A stretch of DNA of 64,000 nucleotides, taken from positions 372,001-436,000 of the forward strand of contig NZ_BSTL01000004.1 in NCBI RefSeq assembly GCF_030269485.1, given 5' to 3'. Source of the stretch: Actinoplanes sp. NBRC 103695 (lineage in GTDB: Bacteria; Actinomycetota; Actinomycetes; Mycobacteriales; Micromonosporaceae). The position numbers and the translations under genes were made by a program. The notes beneath the pieces are model-generated. The model was given only the letters and a program-made list of their open reading frames with translations, had not been told where the DNA came from and ran no database searches. Positions 28,228 to 37,581 of the stretch are shown one piece after another (the first letter of the stretch is position 1; each line of letters begins with the position of its first letter).

Positions 28228-29115
28228 ATGACGAACGCACCGGACCGGTTGCTCAGGAAGCTCGAGTGGAAACTCGGGCGGCGCCTCGACGGGCGCCTCC
28301 AGGGCGCCTACCGGACGGTGTGGCACGGCACCGGCATCGACTTCACCGACCTGCGGATCTACACCCTCGAGGACGACGTCCGGCACATCGACTGGAACGT
28401 CACCGCCCGCCTCGACGAGCCGTTCGTCCGGCAGTACACCGAGGACCGCGAGCTCACCGCGTGGCTGGTCGTGGACCGGTCCGCCTCGATGCGCGCGGGC
28501 GGCGACAAGGGCAAGGAGCCGGTCGCCACGGAACTGGCCGTGAGCCTGGCCCGGCTCGTCGCGCAGGGCGGCAACCGGGTCGGGGCGGTGCTCTTCGACA
28601 ACCACTCGCACCAGGTCATCCCGCCCCGCACCGGCCGGGACCAGATCCTGCGCATCGCGCGCGAGCTGCTGCGTACCCCCGCGAAGTCTGCCTTTGGGAA
28701 AACCACCGACCTCGGTGCGATGCTGCGGCTGGCCGCCGCCACCACCTCGCGCCGCCGCAGCCTGGTCTTCGTGTTGTCGGACTTCCTCGCCGAGCCGGGC
28801 TGGGAGCGGCCGATGACCATGCTCACCCACCGGCACGAGGTGGTCGTGGTGCGGCTGGTCGACCCGGCCGAGCTTGACCTGCCCGACCTGGGCGTGATCC
28901 TCGTGGAGGACGCGGAGACCGGCGAGCAGCTGCTGGTCGACACGAGCGATCCGCTGCTGCGCGGGCGGCTGTCGGCGCAGGTGGAGGCACGCGAGGGCGA
29001 ACTCGGCGAGGCGATGCGGCGGGCCGGCGTCGACCCGCACCGGATCACCACCGATCAGGACCTGCTGTCCGCGCTGGTCGGCATGGTGCGGCACTCCGGG
29101 CGGAGACGGCGATGA
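28228..29115 (+). CDS. DUF58 domain protein
   Basis: This 295-residue protein of the DUF58 family is the regular partner of MoxR ATPases. The signature YTLEDDVRHIDWNVTARL and a degenerate VWA-like fold (LVVDRSASMRAG, LVFVLSDFLAEPG) are present. The DRSAS string could still bind Mg2+ as a MIDAS-like site. ATG 28228 is chosen because the family N-terminus (LLRKLEWKLGRRLDGR) starts just after it; the frame is open upstream. Its stop overlaps the next start (29112). The role is assumed to be linking MoxR to membrane VWA clients. Confidence 0.88.
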   Translation: MTNAPDRLLRKLEWKLGRRLDGRLQGAYRTVWHGTGIDFTDLRIYTLEDDVRHIDWNVTARLDEPFVRQYTEDRELTAWLVVDRSASMRAGGDKGKEPVATELAVSLARLVAQGGNRVGAVLFDNHSHQVIPPRTGRDQILRIARELLRTPAKSAFGKTTDLGAMLRLAAATTSRRRSLVFVLSDFLAEPGWERPMTMLTHRHEVVVVRLVDPAELDLPDLGVILVEDAETGEQLLVDTSDPLLRGRLSAQVEAREGELGEAMRRAGVDPHRITTDQDLLSALVGMVRHSGRRRR

Positions 29116-30065
29116 GGTTCCTCTACCCGCTGCTGCTCGCCGCCGCCCTGGTCGTCACGGTGGGCGCGGTGGCCGGTTATGTCGCGCTGCAGCGGCGCCG
29201 GGCGGCCGCGTTGTCCGCGGCCGGGTTCGGCTCGCTCTCCGGGGGCCGGTTGCGCCGTCACCTTCCGTACGCGTTGCTGCTCGCCGCCCTGCCGGTGTTG
29301 TTCGTCGGCCTGGCCCGCCCGGAGGCCGAGCTGAAGGTGCCCCGGGTCGCCGGGACCGTGATGCTGGCCTTCGACGCCTCGAACAGCATGAAGGCGAACG
29401 ACGTGACGCCGACCCGGCTCGCGGCCGCGCAGCAGGCGGCGACCCGCTTCGTCGAGGCGCAGCCGGAGAGCGTGGACGTCGGCGTGCTGGCCTTCGGCGA
29501 CCAGGCGCTGGTCACCCAGCAGCCGACCGACGACCACGCCGCCGCGATCGCCGCCATCGGCCGGGTCAGCACCGGCGGCGGCACGTCGCTGGGACAGGCG
29601 ATCCTGGTGGCGCTGGGCACGATCACCGGCAGGCCGGTCGCCGCCGACGCGGCCGCCGGATCACTGGGCTACTGGCCGTCGGCGACGATCGTGATGTTCT
29701 CCGACGGCCAGCAGACCGGGGGCCCCGACGTGGAGGCCGCCGCCGAGCTGGCCGCGGCCGCCGGGGTCCGGGTGCAGACCGTCGGCATCGGCACCGACCG
29801 GGGTACGACCGTCGAGGTGGACGGCTACCAGCTCGGCACCGCCCTGGACGCCACGGTGCTGACCGCGGTCGCGCAGACCACCGGCGGCGCCTACCACGCC
29901 GCCGGTGACGTGGCCGCGCTGGCGAGCGCCGCCGACGCCATCGACCTGCGCCTCACCACCAAGAAGGAGCCGGTCGAGCTGACCGCGTTCGTCGCCGGGG
30001 CCGCCCTGCTCCTGCTGATGGCCGGTGCGCTGCTCGGGCTCCGCTGGCACTCCAGGATCCTCTGA
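29112..30065 (+). CDS. VWA-domain membrane protein (BatA-like) 1
   Basis: This 317-residue protein has N-terminal hydrophobic helices (LLLAAALVVTVGAVAGYVAL and YALLLAALPVLFVGLA), a VWA domain with MIDAS motif DASNSMK near residue 94 and a later TGGGTSLGQAI loop, and a C-terminal helix (LLLLMAGALLGLRW). The topology places the VWA domain in one compartment between membrane anchors, as in aerotolerance Bat proteins. ATG 29112 overlaps the DUF58 stop and its TGA overlaps the next ATG, so the operon is translationally coupled. It probably binds a client with its metal site; the client is unknown. Confidence 0.88.
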   Translation: MRFLYPLLLAAALVVTVGAVAGYVALQRRRAAALSAAGFGSLSGGRLRRHLPYALLLAALPVLFVGLARPEAELKVPRVAGTVMLAFDASNSMKANDVTPTRLAAAQQAATRFVEAQPESVDVGVLAFGDQALVTQQPTDDHAAAIAAIGRVSTGGGTSLGQAILVALGTITGRPVAADAAAGSLGYWPSATIVMFSDGQQTGGPDVEAAAELAAAAGVRVQTVGIGTDRGTTVEVDGYQLGTALDATVLTAVAQTTGGAYHAAGDVAALASAADAIDLRLTTKKEPVELTAFVAGAALLLLMAGALLGLRWHSRIL

Positions 30066-31171
30066 TGTCCTTCGACTGGCCGTGGGCCCTGCTGGCGGTC
30101 CTGGTCGTGCCGCTGATCTTCCTGGCCCGATGGTGGTTCAACCGCCGCCGCAAACGCACCGCGATCACCGTCTCGAGCGTCGCCCTGATCCGCGCCGCGC
30201 TGCCCGGCCGCAGCTCGTGGAGGCGCCGCGTCCCGGTCGCCCTCTTCCTGGCCGGCCTGGTCGCGCTGGCCGGGGCCCTGGCCCGCCCGCAGGCGACGGT
30301 CGCGGTGCCCTCCAACGACACCTCGATCCTGCTCGCCATCGACGTGTCGTCGTCGATGTGCAGCACGGACGTGCAGCCCAACCGCATCACCGCGGCGAGC
30401 AAGGCGGCCCACGACTTCGTCGAGAACGCCGACGACGACACCCGGATCGGGCTGGTCACCTTCTCCGGCATCTCCGGGCTGATGGTGCCGCCGACCACCG
30501 ACAAGGACAAGCTGCTCGAGGCCATCGACACCCTCAAGACCGCCAGGGGCACGGCCATCGGCCAGGCCATCCTCTCCTCGATCGACGCGATCGCCGAGTC
30601 GAACCCGCAGGTCGCGCGCACCGGGGTGGACCTCGGGGAGCCGGACCCGAACCAGAACCAGGCGGCGTTCCAGCCGGACACCATCGTGGTGCTCACCGAC
30701 GGCTCCAACACCACCGGCGTCGACCCGGTCACCGCGGCCGAGCAGGCGGCCGCCCGCCGGCTGCGGGTCTTCACGATCGGGTTCGGCACCACCGAGCCGT
30801 CGCCGATGGTCTGCACGGCCGACCAGATCGGGCCGGGCGCGCAGTTCGGCCGGCCGGGTGGCGGCGCGTTCGGCGGCGGCTTCCGCGGCGGCCGTCGTGC
30901 GCTGGAGATCGACGAGGACGCGCTGACCAAGGTCGCCGACCTGACCGGCGGCCGCTACTTCCGGGCGCAGGACGCCGGCCAGCTCACCGACGTGCTGGGC
31001 GACCTGCCGCAGGAGATCGGCCTGCACCGGAAGGAGACCGAGATCAGCGTCTTCTTCATCCTGGCCGCGGTCCTGCTGGTCTTCACCGGCATCGGCCTGT
31101 CGCTGTGGTGGAACCGGGCGCCCGCCCGCCGCTCCAGGCCACCGTCGCCTGGTCAGGCTGCTCTACCTTGA
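30065..31171 (+). CDS. VWA-domain membrane protein (BatA-like) 2
   Basis: This is the second VWA protein of the operon, 368 residues, with the same plan: an N-terminal helix (WALLAVLVVPLIFLARWWF), a basic segment, a second helix, then the VWA domain with MIDAS DVSSSMC near residue 95 and RGTAIGQAIL, and a C-terminal helix (VFFILAAVLLVFTGIGLSLW). A Gly/Phe-rich insert (FGGGFRGGRR) lies before the last third. Both copies keep intact MIDAS residues, so both probably bind metal. It starts one base inside the previous stop (TGATG). Confidence 0.88.
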   Translation: MSFDWPWALLAVLVVPLIFLARWWFNRRRKRTAITVSSVALIRAALPGRSSWRRRVPVALFLAGLVALAGALARPQATVAVPSNDTSILLAIDVSSSMCSTDVQPNRITAASKAAHDFVENADDDTRIGLVTFSGISGLMVPPTTDKDKLLEAIDTLKTARGTAIGQAILSSIDAIAESNPQVARTGVDLGEPDPNQNQAAFQPDTIVVLTDGSNTTGVDPVTAAEQAAARRLRVFTIGFGTTEPSPMVCTADQIGPGAQFGRPGGGAFGGGFRGGRRALEIDEDALTKVADLTGGRYFRAQDAGQLTDVLGDLPQEIGLHRKETEISVFFILAAVLLVFTGIGLSLWWNRAPARRSRPPSPGQAALP

Positions 31172-31175
31172 TCGT

Positions 31176-31922
31176 GTGGTCACGGTAGCGACGCTGATCT
31201 TCTGTCTCGGTGCCCTCCTGGTCGGCGGTGCGGGCATCTTCGCACTGATCAACCTCGGTGATCGGCGCGCTGTGCGCACCCTGAGCCGTGTCCGGCCGTC
31301 GCCGATCGGTGCGCGGGCCCTCTCGTCCGGCGGCCGGGTGGCCGTCGAGGGCGTCACCGAGTGTGGTCCGGGCGGGCTGCTGGCCGGGCCGGTGTCCGGT
31401 GAGGAGTGCGTCTGGTTCCGCATCCGGCTGGTGCGGGAGCCCAGCCGGGCCGACGACGGCGGCCACGATCTGCTGATGGACACCATGTCGCCGGGCCGGC
31501 CCACGGTGGCCGACGCGACCGGGCGGATGGCGATCGACCCGCGCCTGATCAACCGTCCGGATCTCGCCGGCTCGGCGGCCGTTGCCGAGACCGTGCTGAT
31601 CCATCGCCGATCCGCGCCGCGGTCGCTTGCTCCGGTCGTACCCCAGGATTTGATCGACGATCTCGGCAGGAGTGAGACGCTCCGCCTGACCGAGACGCGC
31701 CTGCCTCGCGGCCTCGAGGTCTTCGCCCTCGGCCGGCTGACCCCGGACGGCCTCGCGCCGAACCGCGCCGGTCTCAGCGTCTTCGGCACCTCCCGGCATG
31801 CGGACGTGCTCGCCGCCCGGCGCGAGGACATCGCGCTGGGCGGCAAGCTCGTCGTCGGCTCGGCGGTGCTCGGCCTGGTCCTCGCGGGCGCCTCGGCCGC
31901 CGTCCTCTCCCTGCTGGAGTGA
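31176..31922 (+). CDS. GIDE-domain-like two-helix membrane protein
   Basis: This 248-residue protein has an N-terminal helix (ATLIFCLGALLVGGAGIFALI), a ~190-residue middle domain and a C-terminal helix (VVGSAVLGLVLAGASAAVLSLL). The middle domain contains GGRVAVEGVTE, SGEECVWFRIRL and LPRGLEVFALGRL, the pattern of the GIDE domain found in the mitochondrial E3 ligase MULAN and in bacterial relatives without a RING finger. It is the last gene of the MoxR operon, five bases after the second VWA gene. No enzyme motif is visible; it may be a membrane scaffold for the VWA complex. GTG 31176 is the start used. Confidence 0.7.
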   Translation: MVTVATLIFCLGALLVGGAGIFALINLGDRRAVRTLSRVRPSPIGARALSSGGRVAVEGVTECGPGGLLAGPVSGEECVWFRIRLVREPSRADDGGHDLLMDTMSPGRPTVADATGRMAIDPRLINRPDLAGSAAVAETVLIHRRSAPRSLAPVVPQDLIDDLGRSETLRLTETRLPRGLEVFALGRLTPDGLAPNRAGLSVFGTSRHADVLAARREDIALGGKLVVGSAVLGLVLAGASAAVLSLLE

Positions 31923-31952
31923 CCTGACGTCCCGGAGGGGCGCCCTCTCAGG
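31923..31952 (+). terminator. Shared terminator between convergent operons
   Basis: Outer arms CCTGA/TCAGG and inner arms GAGGG/CCCTC around GCG fold the 25-bp gap between the MoxR operon and the M36 gene. It is bidirectional by position and includes the M36 stop codon. Confidence 0.5.
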
Positions 31953-34848
31953 CGTAGGCCTCGAACTCGGCGAGCGTGATCGTGCCGCGCTGGGCGCCGA
32001 CGGTCGCGCAGTCGGTGGCCGCCCGCGGATCGTTGTCCTGCTCCCCGGCGTAGAACGGCGCGCCCGTGCACTGGCTGGTCAGCGTGCGCAGCCGCAGGTG
32101 GGTCGCCGTCGTCGCGGGGATGTCGAACGACTTCAGCGTCAGCTGCGGCGCCTTCGGCCGGAACTGCACCGCCGGAAACGCGTCCGCCGGACTCGTCCAG
32201 ACCACCTGGAATCCGGCGTCGGTGGCACAGTTCGCACCGGCCGTCGCGTCGCAGGCCAGCACCTCGAACGACCGCACCGCCGTGAACGTCGCGCCGACCG
32301 CGCTCACCTGCACGCGAGAGACGCTGTGTGCCCCGGTCCCGGGCAGGTCGACGGTGGCGACCCGGCCCGCCGCGCCGCCGGTAGCCGTCCAGATCGTCCG
32401 CTCGTTGTCGTCGCCGAGCAGTTGCGGGCTGCTGCCGTGCGGCGACGTGATGGTGGCGCCCGCGGTGGTGGAGGCCAGGTTCGTGCCGAGCGCCGGCTCG
32501 AGGACGACGTCACCGTCGACGTCCTGGGAGAACCGGGCGTGGCCCAGACCCCGGCCCGCCGCCGTGAAGTGGTAGGAACCCGGCGCCATGCTGAAGGTGT
32601 CCGGCAAGGGCGTGGCCGGATCGGTGTCCGCGACCGCGACCGCGCCGTACTCGTAGTCGCCGACGTACAGCTGAGCCGGCCGGTCCGTCGCCGGCCGGAA
32701 CGTCACCCGGGCGTTCCCGCCGATCGGATCGCGGAAGCTCGGCGTCGGATCGAGGTCGTTCGGCCCGCTGACCGCGTCCGCGCCGAGACCCCGCGCGGCG
32801 AACACCCGCCACAGCAGGTCCTCGTTCGCGCCGCCGAAACGCAGCCGGTCCGCGGCGATCAGGTTGTCGCGCATGTCCACCATGCTCGGCTCGCCGGTCG
32901 CCTGCAGCAGGAACGAGTCCAGGACGAGCTGCACCCAGCGGCGGTTGCCCGGGCACTGTCCGACCGGCGTACGCCCGGCCGCGCAACTCTCCTGCAGCTC
33001 ACGGTCGCCGGCGCCGTACCGGTCGATCATCGCCCGGCGGATCGCGAAGTTGGTGGCGCTCCAGATCTCGCCGACCGGGTGCGGGTTGGTGGACGGGTCG
33101 TAGCCGATGTCGGAGAAGTTCAGCGGGCTGTCGCTCATGTCGTAGTTGCGGACGCCGCTGACCGGCTCGTCGCTCAGGTAGCCGCCGATCACGTACGGCG
33201 AATCGCCCGGCGGGGTGTAGCCGTGCTCGAACAGGAACTCGGTGGCGATCAGATCGGACCAGCTCTCGCCCATCGCGTTGCCCTGGCTGGAGTTCAGGCG
33301 GGTGTCCGGGCCGGCGATCATGCGGTTCGAGATCGTGTGCGCGTACTCGTGGGCGATGAACGTCATGTCGAACGACGAGTCCACACACGGCGCGTAGACG
33401 GCGCCCGCGGCCGGCTGGAACAGGAACAGGTTGGTGACCGGTTGCATGCCGTCCGGCGGGGACGTCTGGTTGGCGTTGTTGCGGGTGGTCGGAGTGGCCG
33501 CGCCCTGCTGGGCGTTGCCGCGCTCGGGGTCGCCGCCGAGGCCGCCCGGCGCGGAGTTGACGCGCTGCAGGTTCCACGTGGCCTCGGTGAAGCCCAGGTG
33601 GTAGGCCCAGTCGTGCAGGCTGTTGTGCATCGCGAACAGGTTCGCGGTGGCCGCGTCCGCGTCGATGCGCTGCGGTGAGTTCAGCGTCGCGGGGTCGCAC
33701 TTCGACTGTGCCCACTGGTCGGTGAACGGGTAGTCGTACTCCCGCTGCGGGCTCTCCGGCGCCCACACCTCCGGGGTGCCGTTGCCCCACGCCCGTACGG
33801 TCTCGGCGGAGTTGCCACGACTGGTGAGCGTGGGCTCGCCGGTGGCCGGGTCGATGTCCCAGTGCCGGCCGGTGGCCGGGTCCTGGACGACGCGGGCGCA
33901 ACCCTCCGTGGCGACGGTGCACCAGAGTTCCGGCCGTGCCGGTGAACCCGCCGGGAAGACCTTCCAGTGCGGGTCGTCCTCGGCCTCCGCGAAATCGACC
34001 AGGTTCTCCCGGACCAGGATCCGGCCGTCGATCGCGTCCACATAGGTGGTGTATCCCAGGGGACGCCCGGTGTCGGACGACATGACGACCACCTGGTACG
34101 CGGCCCGTGGCGCCGAGGCCGGCATCGGCATGGCCACCAGGCGCACGCGGTGGCCGGTCAGCCGGTCGCGGGCGATCCCGGCATCCGCCAGCGCGACCTC
34201 GAGCGCCCGGTCCCCGGTCAGCCGGGCGGGTGCCGGCTCCTCGGTGCGGGGACTGAGCGAGGACGTCACCCGCAGCACGTCACCATTGCGTACCGCGACC
34301 GCGACGAGGCCGTCGTGCCCGGCCGGCAGCGACCCGAACCGCTGCCGGAGCAGGACGACGGTGCCGTCGCCGACCGGCGTCTCGGCGATCGTCTCCAGCG
34401 TCCCGGCCGGCTTCGTCTCCGGCGTCCCGGCCGGCTTGGTCTCCAGCGTCCCGGCCGGTTTGGTCTCCGGCGCGCCGGCGGGCTTGGTCTCCTGTTCCCC
34501 GGCGCCGGGGAACAGGGCCGCGTTCGCGCTCAGGTACTGCCGGGCGGCGCGATCCGGATCTCGGGACAGCCCGGTGGCGAGCGGGCCGTCCGGCCGGGAC
34601 ACCGACGCCGCCGTGCCCAGCGCGTTCCACCGCACGGCCGCCGGCCCACGGACCCGCCGCCCCACCGGGCCGACGGCCCGCGGCCGGTTGTCCACATACG
34701 CGTAGGCATCGTCGGCTGCCGCCGCCGCGGGCCCGGGCGGTGGCGCCGCGGTCCCGGGCGGTGGCGCCGCGGTCCCGGGAGACGCCCCGCCCAGGACCAT
34801 CGCCGCCGCCATTGCCCCTGCTCCGAACGCTCGGGTTCGTCTGCGCAT
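31948..34848 (-). CDS. Secreted M36 (fungalysin-like) zinc metallopeptidase
   Basis: This 966-residue protein has a signal peptide (AFGAGAMAAAMVLGGASPGTAA), a propeptide with FTP-like features up to about residue 300, the catalytic domain with zinc motif HEYAH near residue 499 and the downstream glutamate in ESWSD near 526, and a ~150-residue C-terminal jelly-roll/discoidin-like domain ending in GTITLAEFEAYA. M36 enzymes digest extracellular proteins after removal of the propeptide. The propeptide contains four to five 8-residue repeats of the type PETKPAGT. ATG 34848 follows GGAGG. It is transcribed away from the MoxR operon and just downstream of the serine hydrolase, with a 48-bp gap. Confidence 0.9.
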   Translation of the reverse strand: MRRRTRAFGAGAMAAAMVLGGASPGTAAPPPGTAAPPPGPAAAAADDAYAYVDNRPRAVGPVGRRVRGPAAVRWNALGTAASVSRPDGPLATGLSRDPDRAARQYLSANAALFPGAGEQETKPAGAPETKPAGTLETKPAGTPETKPAGTLETIAETPVGDGTVVLLRQRFGSLPAGHDGLVAVAVRNGDVLRVTSSLSPRTEEPAPARLTGDRALEVALADAGIARDRLTGHRVRLVAMPMPASAPRAAYQVVVMSSDTGRPLGYTTYVDAIDGRILVRENLVDFAEAEDDPHWKVFPAGSPARPELWCTVATEGCARVVQDPATGRHWDIDPATGEPTLTSRGNSAETVRAWGNGTPEVWAPESPQREYDYPFTDQWAQSKCDPATLNSPQRIDADAATANLFAMHNSLHDWAYHLGFTEATWNLQRVNSAPGGLGGDPERGNAQQGAATPTTRNNANQTSPPDGMQPVTNLFLFQPAAGAVYAPCVDSSFDMTFIAHEYAHTISNRMIAGPDTRLNSSQGNAMGESWSDLIATEFLFEHGYTPPGDSPYVIGGYLSDEPVSGVRNYDMSDSPLNFSDIGYDPSTNPHPVGEIWSATNFAIRRAMIDRYGAGDRELQESCAAGRTPVGQCPGNRRWVQLVLDSFLLQATGEPSMVDMRDNLIAADRLRFGGANEDLLWRVFAARGLGADAVSGPNDLDPTPSFRDPIGGNARVTFRPATDRPAQLYVGDYEYGAVAVADTDPATPLPDTFSMAPGSYHFTAAGRGLGHARFSQDVDGDVVLEPALGTNLASTTAGATITSPHGSSPQLLGDDNERTIWTATGGAAGRVATVDLPGTGAHSVSRVQVSAVGATFTAVRSFEVLACDATAGANCATDAGFQVVWTSPADAFPAVQFRPKAPQLTLKSFDIPATTATHLRLRTLTSQCTGAPFYAGEQDNDPRAATDCATVGAQRGTITLAEFEAYA
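34391..34492 (-). repeat. 24-bp tandem repeat in the M36 propeptide
   Basis: Four 24-bp units plus a 6-bp partial copy, each beginning GTCTCC on the plus strand, encode alternating (T/A)(L/P)ETKPAG octapeptides. The units differ at a few third positions. Copy number may vary between strains. Confidence 0.85.
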
Positions 34849-34896
34849 GCGCCCTCCACCCTCAACGAGAAACTTGAAGGTAGAAATATACATGCG

Positions 34897-36075
34897 TCAA
34901 TGCGAAGGGCTGCAGAGCACCTCGTCGAGGAGCTCGAACGAGCGGGCGTCCATGCCGCCGCTCGCCTGCGGGTCGGTCAGGCCGGTGGTGCGGTAGAGCA
35001 CCGCGACCTTGTGGCCGTCCGCGGTGATGCCGTTGACCATGCTGGTGCCCGGCACGTCGCCCGGGTGCCCCCAGTAACCGCCGCACGCCGTCGGGACGTG
35101 GAAGATGCCCAGGCCGTAGCGGAGGCCGGGGAACTCGTCCTGGAAGGTCTCGGCGAGGACGGTCCGGCGCATCGCCGCCTGCTCCCGCGGCCGCAGCAGC
35201 TCGCCGCGCTGCAACGCCTGCCAGAACGTCGCGATGTCGGCCGTGGTGCTGACCATGCCGCCCGCCGGGCCCGCCGCGCTGCCGTTGAGCGCGGTCGTGT
35301 CGACCAGCGGCCCGCCCGGAGCGAACTGCTGGTAGGTCCGCGCGGACGGGCGCGGGATGCCCGGACGGTCCCCCGGATAGGACGTCGCGCGCATCCCCAG
35401 CGGCCTCAGGATCCGGGCGCGGACCTGGTCGTCCCAGGTTTGCCCGGTGACCCGCTCGATGATCATGCCGGCCAGGACGTAGTTGGTGTTCGAGTACGAC
35501 CAGTGCGTGCCCGGCGCGAACAGCGGCGCGTGCCGCGTCGCGATCGCCACCAGCTCCCCGGGCTCGTAGTGGTGGAACCGGCCCGCCAGGAACCCCTCCG
35601 CCGACGCCAGCTGAGGCAGGTCCTCCGTGTAGTTGTAGATGCCGCTGGTGTGCTGGAGCAGTTGGCGCACGGTCACCCCGCGCCCGGCGTTCCCGTTGCC
35701 ACGCAGCACGCCGGGCAGCAGCCGGTCCACCTTGTCGTCCAGCGAGAGCCGGCCCTCGCCGACGAGTTGCAGCACGACCACGGCGGCGAACGTCTTGGTG
35801 TCGCTGCCGATCCGGAAGTGCCCGTCGCGCGGCATCGCCTCGCCGGTGCGCCGGTCGGCCACGCCACCGGCGACCACGGTGTCCCGCCGCCCGTCGCGTA
35901 CCTGTCCCTGAACGCCCACCGCGCCGAGCGCCCGCAGATCGTTCACCGCGTCGCGCAGCGCGTCCCGATCATGTCCCGGCGACGTGCCCGCCCACGCGGC
36001 GGCGGGCGCGGTCACCGCGAGGCCCGCCGCGACCGTTGCCGCGACGCCCCGTACCACCCATCGATTCCTCAGCAT
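34897..36075 (-). CDS. Secreted serine hydrolase, beta-lactamase class C / D-Ala-D-Ala carboxypeptidase family
   Basis: This is a 392-residue exported protein with signal peptide (GVAATVAAGLAVTAPAAAWA). The penicillin-binding fold motifs are present: SDTK (Ser91, Lys94), YSN (Tyr194) and a late GHPGDVPG in place of KTG. This HPG form is common in DD-carboxypeptidase/esterase EstB-like proteins. It could trim peptidoglycan peptides or hydrolyse esters or D-peptides; true beta-lactamase activity cannot be claimed. The start is ATG 36075; GTG 36084 is an alternative without a Shine-Dalgarno sequence. An inverted repeat, GAGAC-GAG-GTCTC (36093-36105), lies just upstream and may be an operator. 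Confidence 0.87.
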   Translation of the reverse strand: MLRNRWVVRGVAATVAAGLAVTAPAAAWAGTSPGHDRDALRDAVNDLRALGAVGVQGQVRDGRRDTVVAGGVADRRTGEAMPRDGHFRIGSDTKTFAAVVVLQLVGEGRLSLDDKVDRLLPGVLRGNGNAGRGVTVRQLLQHTSGIYNYTEDLPQLASAEGFLAGRFHHYEPGELVAIATRHAPLFAPGTHWSYSNTNYVLAGMIIERVTGQTWDDQVRARILRPLGMRATSYPGDRPGIPRPSARTYQQFAPGGPLVDTTALNGSAAGPAGGMVSTTADIATFWQALQRGELLRPREQAAMRRTVLAETFQDEFPGLRYGLGIFHVPTACGGYWGHPGDVPGTSMVNGITADGHKVAVLYRTTGLTDPQASGGMDARSFELLDEVLCSPSH

Positions 36076-36157
36076 GCGTCTCACCGTAGGGAGAGACGAG
36101 GTCTCGATTAATCCTGTGAACCACCCGGTCGAGGTGGGGCTACCACCACCATCGGTG

Positions 36158-37507
36158 TCAGTTCGTGGCCGCGGCCTCGGTCGTGGCGGCGCCGGAGCGG
36201 GTCCGGTTGGTGCCCGTCGCGAACATCAGGACCCGGCACGAACCGGCCGTCGTCCCGACGATCGGGGTGCCCGGCTTCTGGCAGACGGTTCGCAGGGACA
36301 GTTTCTTGCCCGCCGGAACCTCGATCGGGGAGACGAAGTGGTAGTCGAGGTCGCGGAAGTTGGCCAGCGACAGGGTCAGGATCGGCTTGCCGTTGACCAG
36401 CACGTCGACCCGTCCCTCGTCGCCCTGCGGGTTCTGCAGCACCAGGTCGGTGATGACCAGGGTGCTGCGGGCGCCGACCTCCTGCGAGTCGGTCTTCGCG
36501 CTCGAGCTGGGGGCCTGGTTGGTGGCCAGGTTGATGGTCGTCGGCAAGGTCTTCGTGTTGACCTCCTCGCCGGCGCCCGGCTTGGGCTTCGGGACGCCGT
36601 TGCCGGCGCCGCCGTTCGCCACCGTCTGCTCGGCGGTGTCCGCCTTCTTGCCCGCGTCGTCCGCCTTCTGACCCGCGGTGTCGGCCTTGGCCGCGACCTC
36701 CTTGAGCGGCTGCTGCACCGCCTCCTCGGCCGCCGACTGCACGGCCGGGCGCAGCAGCAGGAACCACGCGCCGGCGGCGAGCAGGGCCAGGGCGAGCAGC
36801 CCGATGGCCAGGTTGCGCAGGCCGGCCGGGATGAGGGCGGTCTGCACCGCGCCCGCGTCCAGCAGGATCGGCGGCTCGGGCGGCAGCGGCGGCTCGATCA
36901 GCGCGTGCGCCGCCACCTCCACCTGGAACGGATGGGTGGCCGGGGTGCCCTGCCACAGCCAGCGCCGGTGCTTGACCTGCACCTTGACGAACTCGGTCGA
37001 GCCCGGCGCCACGGTCACCCGGGCCGGCCTGCTGCGCAGGCGGAGCTGGTCGTCCGGGTCGATGCCGGTGACCGTGGCCACGATCGGCACGTTGCCCCGG
37101 TTGTCGACGGCCACCTCGTGCTTGGCGGCCCGGCGCGCGGACGAGGTGCGCGGGGTGATCTCCGTGGTGGTCTCGGTGAAACCGCCCACCGTGAGGATGC
37201 CCTCGGGGGCAACCGCGTCCTCGGCGCGCTCGGTCGGCAGCACGCGGACGGCGAACGGGATCTCGCCGGGACGTGCCCGCGAGGACCGGGGTGGCTGAAA
37301 TCTGACAGTCACGTTCTGCTCGGTGCCGGGGTAGACGCTCAGCTCAGGAGGGTCCAGGACCACCGTCCACTGTGCGACCTCACCGACCACCTCGAAGCGG
37401 TACGCCTCCACCACATCGGAGTTGTTGCGTACCGTCAATTGGCAGGTCAGCTCGTCGCCCGGCATGATTTCGAGCGGGATCTGCTCCAGCACGGCATACG
37501 TGGTCAT
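36158..37507 (-). CDS. Conserved actinobacterial CIS-locus membrane protein with Ig-like domains
   Basis: This 449-residue protein has two N-terminal Ig/MSP-like beta domains (VLEQIPLEIMPGDELTCQ, then FVKVQVKHRRWLWQG; residues 1-215), a transmembrane helix (LAIGLLALALLAAGAWFLLL, ~235-255), a coiled Lys/Ala/Asp-rich segment and a C-terminal exported beta domain. It has no signal peptide, so the Ig-like part is cytoplasmic and the C-terminus outside. It is divergent from the LuxR-type regulator across a 175-bp region and seems to begin the CIS locus; proteins of this layout often accompany actinobacterial CIS clusters, as far as I recall. It may link intracellular particles to the envelope (inference). 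ATG 37507 is chosen because the domain starts there. Confidence 0.6.
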   Translation of the reverse strand: MTTYAVLEQIPLEIMPGDELTCQLTVRNNSDVVEAYRFEVVGEVAQWTVVLDPPELSVYPGTEQNVTVRFQPPRSSRARPGEIPFAVRVLPTERAEDAVAPEGILTVGGFTETTTEITPRTSSARRAAKHEVAVDNRGNVPIVATVTGIDPDDQLRLRSRPARVTVAPGSTEFVKVQVKHRRWLWQGTPATHPFQVEVAAHALIEPPLPPEPPILLDAGAVQTALIPAGLRNLAIGLLALALLAAGAWFLLLRPAVQSAAEEAVQQPLKEVAAKADTAGQKADDAGKKADTAEQTVANGGAGNGVPKPKPGAGEEVNTKTLPTTINLATNQAPSSSAKTDSQEVGARSTLVITDLVLQNPQGDEGRVDVLVNGKPILTLSLANFRDLDYHFVSPIEVPAGKKLSLRTVCQKPGTPIVGTTAGSCRVLMFATGTNRTRSGAATTEAAATN

Positions 37508-37581
37508 GCGGCCGACCGTAGAGGGTTTCCGCCGTGAGGGGACCGGACGCTCGGCTACCCCATCGGGCAAAACGTGAGGGC

